A stretch of 64,000 nucleotides of DNA from Flavobacterium sp. 1355 (GTDB lineage Bacteria > Bacteroidota > Bacteroidia > Flavobacteriales > Flavobacteriaceae). The first letter of the stretch is position 1. Each line of letters opens with the position of its first letter. A program made the translations under genes and the position numbers. Of the stretch, positions 35,121 to 41,764 are shown piece by piece. The DNA is taken from NCBI RefSeq assembly GCF_017833415.1, contig NZ_JAFICC010000002.1, positions 186,001-250,000 on the forward strand, read 5' to 3'. The notes beneath the pieces are model-generated. The model had not been told where the DNA came from. It made no database searches and worked only from the letters and a program-made list of their open reading frames with translations.

Positions 35121-35387
35121 AGGGATTGAGAAAGAGCTGATTTGTAACCCTTAAAAAAACATAGCACTGGGACTGATAAAGCTTGTTTGTTCCCATAAAA
35201 GACAAAGCACAAGGGATTGATTCTGCTGAAATGTAACCCTACAAAAACAGAGCATTGGGACTAATAAAGCTAGTTTGTTCCCATAAAAGACAAAGCACAA
35301 GGGATTGATTCTGCTGAAATGTAACCCTCAAAAAAACAGAGCATTGGGATTAATAAAGCTAGTTTGTTCCCATAAAAGACAAAGCAC
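35121..35387 (+). repeat. tandem repeat array, ~88-bp dimer unit (two ~44-base hairpins) x 3
   Basis: The dimer repeat has copies starting at 35121, 35212 and 35300 (spacing 91 and 88). Copies 2 and 3 are nearly identical; copy 1 is more diverged, including a 2-base difference in the loop of its first hairpin. Differences fall mainly in loops and linkers, while GGGA, CCC and AAAGCAC are kept. Confidence 0.85.
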
Positions 35388-35500
35388 TGCAGGTGTCTAC
35401 GATCTGCCAATAAATCTTAAAATGGTATTGATTCTCGGTTTTTGAATTGATCGAGAATCACCATTTTAAAATCAAAAAATTTTCAAAAAAACTTATATAT

Positions 35501-35538
35501 AAAAGAAAAGGGTCAACAATTGTTGACCCTTTTCTTTT
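35501..35538. terminator. bidirectional terminator shared by atpG and the repeat locus
   Basis: A perfect 38-base palindrome, core gggtcaacaa/ttgttgaccc with A-rich and T-rich flanks (aaaagaaaa, ttttctttt). It ends the atp operon on the minus strand (atpG stops at 35556) and would end the candidate RNA on the plus strand. Confidence 0.9.
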
Positions 35539-35555
35539 TATTCTTAATATATTAT

Positions 35556-36416
35556 TTATCCGTTCAAAGCTTCTGCTCCACCAACAATCTCAAGGATTTC
35601 ATTAGTAATAGCTGCCTGACGTGCTTTATTGTAAGTCAACTTCAATTGATTTCTCAATTCAGTTGCGTTGTCAGTTGCTTTATGCATAGCTGTCATACGC
35701 GCTCCGTGCTCAGAAGCAAACGAATCACGAATGCCTTTATATAATTGTGTTTTCAATGATTTAGGAATCAAAGTTAACACGATTTCTTCTTTTGAAGGCT
35801 CGAAAATATAATCTCCGGCAGTAACTGTTTTGTCTGATTGAATCGGAGCTAATGGTAAAAACTGTTCTACTTGTACAATTTGAGTAGCAGCATTTTTAAA
35901 TTGATTATAAACCAATTCAATTTTATCGTACTCACCAGACAAGAATTTTTCAGTTAGATTTTCTGCAATTCCAGCAACATTATCAAAAGTCAAATGATCA
36001 AAAATTGCATTATGATGACCGTGAACTTTATGCGTTTTTGCTAAAACATCATTTCCTTTCTTACCAATAGGAAAAACATCAACCTGTTTTCCTGCGTAAA
36101 ATTCAGTACGGTTTTTAATTTCTTTAATTACGTTTGAATTAAATGCACCACATAAACCTCTGTTTGAAGTTATAGCAACAAGTAATACTTTTTTTACTTC
36201 ACGCTGTGTGGTGTATGCACCTCCTACTTCACCTTCAAGTGAAGCGGAAAGATTTTGCAGTAACTCCGTTAATTTCTCGGCATAAGGGCGCATTGCAGTG
36301 ATTGCATCTTGTGCTTTCTTAAGCTTTGCAGCAGAAACCATTTTCATAGCCGATGTAATCTGCATCGTCGATGAAACGGAAGTAATTCTATTACGGATTT
36401 CCTTTAAATTTGCCAT
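35556..36416 (-). CDS. atpG: F1Fo-ATP synthase gamma subunit
   Basis: The 286-residue central rotor shaft of F1. The N-terminal helix begins MANLKEIRNRITSVSSTMQITSAMKMVSAAKL (here MANLKEIRNRITSV and MKMVSAAKLKKA), and the C-terminal helix ends with the conserved TELRNQLKLTYNKARQAAIT region and EILEIVGGAEAL. It is the last gene of this atp operon, separated from atpA by 89 bases with a long hairpin. Confidence 0.97.
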   Translation of the reverse strand: MANLKEIRNRITSVSSTMQITSAMKMVSAAKLKKAQDAITAMRPYAEKLTELLQNLSASLEGEVGGAYTTQREVKKVLLVAITSNRGLCGAFNSNVIKEIKNRTEFYAGKQVDVFPIGKKGNDVLAKTHKVHGHHNAIFDHLTFDNVAGIAENLTEKFLSGEYDKIELVYNQFKNAATQIVQVEQFLPLAPIQSDKTVTAGDYIFEPSKEEIVLTLIPKSLKTQLYKGIRDSFASEHGARMTAMHKATDNATELRNQLKLTYNKARQAAITNEILEIVGGAEALNG

Positions 36417-36444
36417 CTATTAATTAGAAAATGTGATAATTTGA

Positions 36445-36492
36445 AAATTAGATAATTAGAAGTAATCCTAAGACATTCTAATTATCTAATTT
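36445..36492 (-). repeat. 17-bp perfect inverted repeat between atpA and atpG
   Basis: Arms aaattagataattagaa (36445-36461) and ttctaattatctaattt (36476-36492) with a 14-base loop. No U-tract follows on the minus strand, so it looks like a processing or mRNA-stability hairpin. Further copies of the motif ctaattatctaatt lie next to it (36494-36508). Confidence 0.75.
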
Positions 36493-36505
36493 ACTAATTA
36501 TCTAA

Positions 36506-38083
36506 TTAGTTATATTTTGCTGAAATTTCTTTTGCTGCTTTTTCGATAACATCAGTAATGTTGTCATCCAACTTACCAGCTTTCAACGCGTTAAGCGTAT
36601 CTTTATGTTTACTGTTTAAGTAAGCTAAGAAATCTGCTTCAAATTCTTTTACTTTATTTACAGGAACGTTTCTTAATAAGTTTTTAGATCCAGCATAAAT
36701 AATAGCTACTTGGTTTTCAACAGGATAAGGATCATTCAAACCTTGTTTCAAGATTTCAACGTTTCTTTTTCCTTTTTCAATTACGTTTAAAGTAACTGAA
36801 TCCAAGTCAGAACCAAATTTAGCGAAAGCTTCTAATTCACGGAATTGAGCCTGATCTAATTTTAAAGTTCCAGAAACTTTTTTCATTGATTTAATCTGAG
36901 CATTACCTCCAACACGAGATACAGAGATACCTACGTTGATCGCAGGACGAACTCCAGAGTTGAACAAATCTCCATCAAGGAAAATCTGACCATCTGTAAT
37001 CGAAATTACGTTTGTTGGGATATATGCAGAAACGTCACCAGCCTGAGTTTCGATAATTGGCAATGCTGTTAATGAACCGCCACCTTTTACGATAGACTTG
37101 ATAGAATCTGGTAAATCATTCATGCTTTTAGCAATTCCATCATCTGCAATTACTTTACAAGCACGCTCTAATAAACGAGAGTGTAAGTAGAAAACGTCTC
37201 CAGGATATGCCTCACGTCCCGGTGGTCTTCTTAATAAAAGAGAAACCTCACGGTAAGCAACAGCTTGTTTAGATAAATCATCATACACAATAAGTGCAGG
37301 ACGACCAGAATCTCTAAAATATTCTCCAATTGCAGCACCAGCGAATGGAGCGTATACTTGCATTGGAGCTGGGTCAGAAGCATTTGCAGCAACAATAACT
37401 GTATAAGCCATTGCACCTTTTTCTTCTAACATTTTTGCGATTCCTGCTACAGTTGAAGCTTTTTGTCCAATTGCAACATATATACAGAATACAGGTTTTC
37501 CTGCATCGTAAAATTCTTTTTGATTTAAGATAGTATCGATACAAACAGTTGATTTACCTGTTTGACGGTCACCAATAACAAGCTCACGTTGTCCACGACC
37601 AACCGGGATCATAGCATCAACTGCTTTTACTCCTGTTTGTAATGGTTCAGTAACTGGCTGACGAAAGATAACTCCAGGAGCTTTTCTTTCCAATGGCATC
37701 TCGTATAAAGTTCCTTCAATTGGACCTTTACCGTCAATCGGAAGACCAAGTGTATTAACTACACGCCCAACCATTTTCTCACCTACTTTAAGAGAAGCGA
37801 TACGTTGTGTTCTTTTTGCAATTGATCCTTCTTTGATTCCTGTTGATGGTCCTAAAAGTACAACCCCAACATTATCTTCTTCAAGATTCAATACAATAGC
37901 TTCAAGTCCGTTTTCAAACTCAACTAATTCACCATATTGTACATTAGATAACCCGTAAATACGAGCAATACCGTCTCCAACCTGAAGTACTGTTCCTACT
38001 TCCTCTAGCGTAGCACCAGATTCAAAACCTTCTACTTGCTTTCTTAATATTGCTGAAATTTCAGCAGGTTTGATTTCCGCCAT
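36506..38083 (-). CDS. atpA: F1Fo-ATP synthase alpha subunit
   Basis: The 525-residue non-catalytic nucleotide-binding subunit of F1. It has the Walker A motif GDRQTGKST, the [16 protein letters not shown] segment, and [24 protein letters not shown] (here [12 protein letters not shown]). Full length and colinear with the family. It lies between atpH (38121) and atpG. Confidence 0.98.
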   Translation of the reverse strand: MAEIKPAEISAILRKQVEGFESGATLEEVGTVLQVGDGIARIYGLSNVQYGELVEFENGLEAIVLNLEEDNVGVVLLGPSTGIKEGSIAKRTQRIASLKVGEKMVGRVVNTLGLPIDGKGPIEGTLYEMPLERKAPGVIFRQPVTEPLQTGVKAVDAMIPVGRGQRELVIGDRQTGKSTVCIDTILNQKEFYDAGKPVFCIYVAIGQKASTVAGIAKMLEEKGAMAYTVIVAANASDPAPMQVYAPFAGAAIGEYFRDSGRPALIVYDDLSKQAVAYREVSLLLRRPPGREAYPGDVFYLHSRLLERACKVIADDGIAKSMNDLPDSIKSIVKGGGSLTALPIIETQAGDVSAYIPTNVISITDGQIFLDGDLFNSGVRPAINVGISVSRVGGNAQIKSMKKVSGTLKLDQAQFRELEAFAKFGSDLDSVTLNVIEKGKRNVEILKQGLNDPYPVENQVAIIYAGSKNLLRNVPVNKVKEFEADFLAYLNSKHKDTLNALKAGKLDDNITDVIEKAAKEISAKYN

Positions 38084-38120
38084 CTTAATTTATAATTTAG
38101 ACACTTTATGTGTAATAAAA

Positions 38121-38654
38121 CTAATTACTTAACTCTCTTTTTAATACTTGTAATCTGTTTGCAACTGATGCATTGTATTGTTTATCTCCAATTCTTAAAA
38201 TAAATCCCCCAATTATTGAAGGGTCTACAATATTCTCAATTGTTATTTTTTTATTTGACAATGTTGCAATTTTAGCTAGAACTTTAGCTTCTAAAGCTGC
38301 ATCCATAGGAATAGCTGTTGTAACTTTTGCTACTTCAATTCCATTACTTTCATCAAATAATTTATTATATTCTACAGCAATTGCTTCTAGAATTTCAAAT
38401 CTTTTGTTCTCAAACAACAAACGGAATAAACCTTTAGTAACACCATTTGCATTTGAAAAAACCTCCAAAAGAGCACTTTCCTTCACCTCACCTTTTATTG
38501 TTGGATTTAGAATAAATGCACTCAATTCTTCATTAGTGCTAATTGCCAAAGCAATAGACTTCATGTCATTATTGACAACTTCGGCAATACCTTTAGAGTT
38601 TGCCAAGTCCAGAATTGCTTTTGCATAACGAATTGCTGCTCTTGTACTTGCCAT
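38121..38654 (-). CDS. atpH: F1Fo-ATP synthase delta subunit
   Basis: The 177-residue stator subunit (OSCP homologue). The N-terminus ASTRAAIRYAKAILDLA and the C-terminal SIIGGFILRIGDKQYNASV match the family. It starts 4 bases after atpF ends, in the usual order. Confidence 0.94.
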   Translation of the reverse strand: MASTRAAIRYAKAILDLANSKGIAEVVNNDMKSIALAISTNEELSAFILNPTIKGEVKESALLEVFSNANGVTKGLFRLLFENKRFEILEAIAVEYNKLFDESNGIEVAKVTTAIPMDAALEAKVLAKIATLSNKKITIENIVDPSIIGGFILRIGDKQYNASVANRLQVLKRELSN

Positions 38655-38658
38655 AGTC

Positions 38659-39150
38659 TTAGTTTAACTTTACATCACCTAACATTTTCTCTACCAATTT
38701 AGCCTGAGAATCTTTGTTAGATAATTCTTCTTTCAATAATTTTTCAGCAATTTCAAGAGACAATGAAGAAACCTGAGATTTTAAATCTGCCATTGCTGCA
38801 TTTTTTTCAACTTGAATAGCATTTTTTGCCTGTTCAATCATTTTTAAACCTTGCTCTTGTGCCTCTTTTTTAGAATCAGCAATAATCTGCTCTTTCATTT
38901 CACGGGCTTCTTTTAATAAAGCATCGCGTTCCATTCTTGCCTCCTGTAGAATACGTTCGTTATCTGCAGTTAAATTTTGCATTTCTCTACGAGCCGCTTC
39001 TGCAGATGCCAAAGCATTGTTAATAGATTCTTCACGGCTCTTTACAGCTCCTAAAATAGGCTTCCAGGCAAATTTTGCCAAAAGAATGAAGAAAACAATA
39101 AAGATAATTGTTGTCCAAAAAATTAAACTTTCTGGTGAAGTTAATTGCAT
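38659..39150 (-). CDS. atpF: F1Fo-ATP synthase subunit b
   Basis: The 163-residue peripheral stalk subunit. One membrane helix (about 8-28, SLIFWTTIIFIVFFILLAKFAW) is followed by a long charged coiled coil. It is preceded by a terminator-like hairpin after atpE, which may lower its expression relative to subunit c. Confidence 0.95.
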   Translation of the reverse strand: MQLTSPESLIFWTTIIFIVFFILLAKFAWKPILGAVKSREESINNALASAEAARREMQNLTADNERILQEARMERDALLKEAREMKEQIIADSKKEAQEQGLKMIEQAKNAIQVEKNAAMADLKSQVSSLSLEIAEKLLKEELSNKDSQAKLVEKMLGDVKLN

Positions 39151-39181
39151 AACATTATATATTTAAAATTGTTTTGTCTTT

Positions 39182-39219
39182 AAAAAAACTTCCTGAAGCC
39201 AACCGCTACAGGAAGTTTT
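39182..39219 (-). terminator. attenuator-like hairpin between atpE and atpF
   Basis: Arms aaaacttcctg (39185-39195) and caggaagtttt (39209-39219) with a 13-base loop. On the minus strand the stem ends in a run of seven U. This is a complete intrinsic terminator inside the operon, so only part of the transcripts should reach atpF, atpH, atpA and atpG. Confidence 0.8.
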
Positions 39220-39228
39220 AGATTTTAA

Positions 39229-39447
<219 letters not shown>

Positions 39448-39469
39448 TTAATAATTAATAAAACTCTGA

Positions 39470-40645
39470 TTAATGATGATCGTGCTCTTCAACGGCCTGA
39501 CCAATAAATAGTGCTGAAAGCAATGTAAATACATACGCCTGCAAAGCAGCAACTAACATTTCTAAAACAGACATGAATAAAACAAACGCTCCAGAAACTG
39601 GTCCGATAGCAACTGTTTTAAAAATAAAAATCAAAGAAACTAAACTTAAGATAATAATGTGACCTGCTGTAATGTTTGCAAATAAACGAATCATTAAAGC
39701 AAAAGGTTTTGTAAGCATCCCGATAATTTCTACAGGAATCATAATTGGAGCCAACCACACAGGAACTCCCGGTGTATTAAAAATGTGTCCCCAGTAATTT
39801 TTGTTTCCGCTTAAAGTTGTAACAACGAAAGTAATAAATGCCATTACAAATGTAAAGTATATATTTCCTGTAAGGTTAGAACTAAATGGGAAAAAAGGAA
39901 TTAAACCGATAAGATTGTTGATCCAGATAAAGAAAAAGATAGTCAAAAGATATGGCATATATTTAGCATATTTTTTTGTACCTATATTTGGTATTGCAAT
40001 TTCGTCTCTTACAAAAGTTACAAGAGGCTCTAAGAAACCTGCTAATCCTTTTGGTGCATTTCTATTTTTCTTATATGATCTTGCTACTGCAAAAAATACC
40101 AAAAATAAAATAATTGCAGACATTAACATTGAGAATACATTCTTTGTAATTGAAAAATCCAAAGGTCTTGCATTAAATGCAAAAGCTCCATTGTCTCTTT
40201 CTTCTGCTGTCATTGCTTCAAATTTGTCAGCATAAAAAATAACTTCTTTATAACGAACTAATTTTTGACCATTAACATCAATAACATGATGACCTAAATT
40301 ATCGTGATGAAATTTTTCTGATGAAAAAATCTCCAATCCATTATTAGTCCACAAAATAACCGGAAGGCTAAAAGAAATTGGGTGACCATCCCAATCAGCA
40401 ATGTGGAAATCGTGAGAATCTCCAATGTGCGAATTAATCAATTCACTTGCATTAAATTCCTTTTCTTTTTCGTGTCCAACACCTTCTCCGTGACCGTTTG
40501 CTACTGCATGATTCTCCTCTGTTACCACAACCTTTTCGTGTTCAGCAGAAACGCTACCAATAGGAGTTGAAGCGAAATTGATCGACGATGTAAATGCGAA
40601 TAAGGCAACTAGTAAGTACTGAACTGGTTTATTTGAACTTATCAT
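39470..40645 (-). CDS. atpB: F1Fo-ATP synthase subunit a with long N-terminal extension
   Basis: A 391-residue subunit, longer than the usual 250-280. Residues 1-25 look like a signal sequence, and about 30-150 form a His/Glu-rich extracytoplasmic extension, a feature known in Bacteroidota. The channel part contains the essential arginine in PFALMIRLFANITAGH and the final AYVFTLLSALFIGQAV. It is the first Fo gene of the operon, with a -7 element about 40 bases upstream. Confidence 0.95.
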   Translation of the reverse strand: MISSNKPVQYLLVALFAFTSSINFASTPIGSVSAEHEKVVVTEENHAVANGHGEGVGHEKEKEFNASELINSHIGDSHDFHIADWDGHPISFSLPVILWTNNGLEIFSSEKFHHDNLGHHVIDVNGQKLVRYKEVIFYADKFEAMTAEERDNGAFAFNARPLDFSITKNVFSMLMSAIILFLVFFAVARSYKKNRNAPKGLAGFLEPLVTFVRDEIAIPNIGTKKYAKYMPYLLTIFFFIWINNLIGLIPFFPFSSNLTGNIYFTFVMAFITFVVTTLSGNKNYWGHIFNTPGVPVWLAPIMIPVEIIGMLTKPFALMIRLFANITAGHIIILSLVSLIFIFKTVAIGPVSGAFVLFMSVLEMLVAALQAYVFTLLSALFIGQAVEEHDHH

Positions 40646-40686
40646 TATTAAATCTGTATCTAATTTTAGGTTTCAAAAATTTTTTG

Positions 40687-40694
40687 CAAAGGTA
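40687..40694 (-). promoter_or_regulatory. -7 promoter element before atpB
   Basis: TACCTTTG on the minus strand fits TAnnTTTG, 41 bases before the atpB start. No TTG lies at the expected distance. It would allow the core atp genes to be transcribed apart from sprE, the bactofilin and the AtpI-like genes. Confidence 0.55.
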
Positions 40695-40779
40695 CATATA
40701 AAATTGAAAATCGAAAATATATCGATGTAATTTTTAATATTTCATTTTTTTAACTACAATTTAATTAATAATGAGTTAA

Positions 40780-41163
40780 TTAACTTTTATTAATTAGTCT
40801 AATTGTAAAGTATGTTTCAAAAAGTAAAAATAAAAAATAGGGGATAAAAAACGTGCTGACATCTGTGATCGGATCTTTGATATCAGATTTTATAAATGGA
40901 ATTAGAAAAACGACTGCTGCCATCATCCGAAAAAGACTCGCTCCAAGAAAAGTTAATCCAGTGTAAGTCGGGAAGGTTTTGTTTACATAAATCAATAAGA
41001 GATAAACCACGAAAGTAGATACAATATTGAAAATATAAATACTCCATGCGGAGTAGAAGAAACTAAATTGTGAAGATAGGGATTGCATCACAAAATATTG
41101 TGATGCAAATAGTACAATTGAAAAAGGAATGAAATATTTTAAAAAATCTACAACTCTATTCAT
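40780..41163 (-). CDS. small membrane protein, AtpI-like position
   Basis: A 127-residue protein with four predicted membrane helices. Sequence similarity to AtpI/UncI is weak by eye, but its place directly before atpB and after an AtpZ-like gene argues for a role in ATP synthase assembly. Its start overlaps the previous stop by 1 base (TAATG). Confidence 0.7.
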   Translation of the reverse strand: MNRVVDFLKYFIPFSIVLFASQYFVMQSLSSQFSFFYSAWSIYIFNIVSTFVVYLLLIYVNKTFPTYTGLTFLGASLFRMMAAVVFLIPFIKSDIKDPITDVSTFFIPYFLFLLFETYFTIRLINKS

Positions 41164-41384
41164 TATTTGTTTAAGTTTTTAACTTGCCTTATGACATTAT
41201 AAAGTGCCAAAAAAACTGAGAACAAAGATAGAACTATTGTCCAGACAGAAGATCCGTTTGAGTATTTTTCATCAAGCCACATTCCGAAATAAGAAAATGC
41301 AAGAATAATAATACCCATTTGAAATGGGATATTAATGAGTGCGATCCATTTATTCCGTTGGTTTTTGTTCGGTTCCTTTTCCAT
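41163..41384 (-). CDS. AtpZ/AtpI family two-helix protein
   Basis: A 73-residue protein with two membrane helices (IALINIPFQMGIIILAFSYFG and TIVLSLFSVFLALYNVI) separated by a short loop with MWLDEKY. It matches the AtpZ/putative F0F1-ATPase subunit family, which aids assembly or ion handling of the synthase. It overlaps the bactofilin gene by 35 bases. Confidence 0.82.
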   Translation of the reverse strand: MEKEPNKNQRNKWIALINIPFQMGIIILAFSYFGMWLDEKYSNGSSVWTIVLSLFSVFLALYNVIRQVKNLNK

Positions 41385-41760
41385 TTTTTTCCGGGATTTC
41401 TTTCGAAGTTGTAATCATGGTACAGGTTGCTGTAAACTCAGCTCCTGGTTCGATCGAAAGTTTTCCTACCAGAACTTCGCCGTGTATTTTTGCAGTAGCT
41501 TTTATATTAAGGATTTCCAGCACTTTTATTTTTCCGTGGAATTCTCCTTCTATATCTGCATTGTTACATATTATTTCTCCTTTTACAGCTCCTTTTGCTC
41601 CAATTACGAGCTTACCTTGTGAAGTAAAATTTCCTATCAACTCTCCGTCTAATCTAAAATCAGCTTTTGAGACAATGTCTCCGACAATTGATGTTCCTTC
41701 AACAATTCTATTAGTTTTTCCTAACAGTTCTGTACCGGGTTTTTTAACTTTTTCAAACAT
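41350..41760 (-). CDS. bactofilin (polymer-forming cytoskeletal protein)
   Basis: A 136-residue bactofilin. The middle (about 20-110) is a right-handed beta-helix of short repeats: EGTSIVGDIVSKADFRLDGEL, then GNFTSQGKLVIGAKGAVKGE (the two shown separately), IEGEFHGKIKV and IHGEVLVGKL. Ends are polar and disordered. Bactofilins polymerise without nucleotides and organise envelope machinery. It sits between sprE and the AtpZ-like gene, 4 bases from sprE. Confidence 0.88.
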   Translation of the reverse strand: MFEKVKKPGTELLGKTNRIVEGTSIVGDIVSKADFRLDGELIGNFTSQGKLVIGAKGAVKGEIICNNADIEGEFHGKIKVLEILNIKATAKIHGEVLVGKLSIEPGAEFTATCTMITTSKEIPEKNGKGTEQKPTE

Positions 41761-41764
41761 TATA

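Larger units (their letters stand above)
35121..35538 (+). ncRNA. candidate structured RNA: six tandem hairpin units, long hairpin, terminator
   Basis: This 577-base intergenic space holds no open frame of size but is highly ordered. Six units of 43-47 bases start at 35121, 35168, 35212, 35256, 35300 and 35345. They alternate between two hairpin types: AGGGA...CCCT and TGGGA...TCCCA. Each hairpin is followed by an A-rich linker ending in ACARAGCAC-like sequence. The outer base pair switches from A-U to U-A between types, which supports real stems. A long hairpin (35417-35437 with 35452-35469) follows, then a palindromic terminator (35501-35538). A -7 promoter element lies just upstream. This makes a discrete transcript of about 415 bases plausible. 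I do not recognise it as a known family. Confidence 0.6.

Noticed and set aside
35121..35387. CRISPR array
   Set aside because: The repeated parts include the would-be spacers, which are also repeated, and no cas genes are near. The units form hairpins in a tandem array instead.
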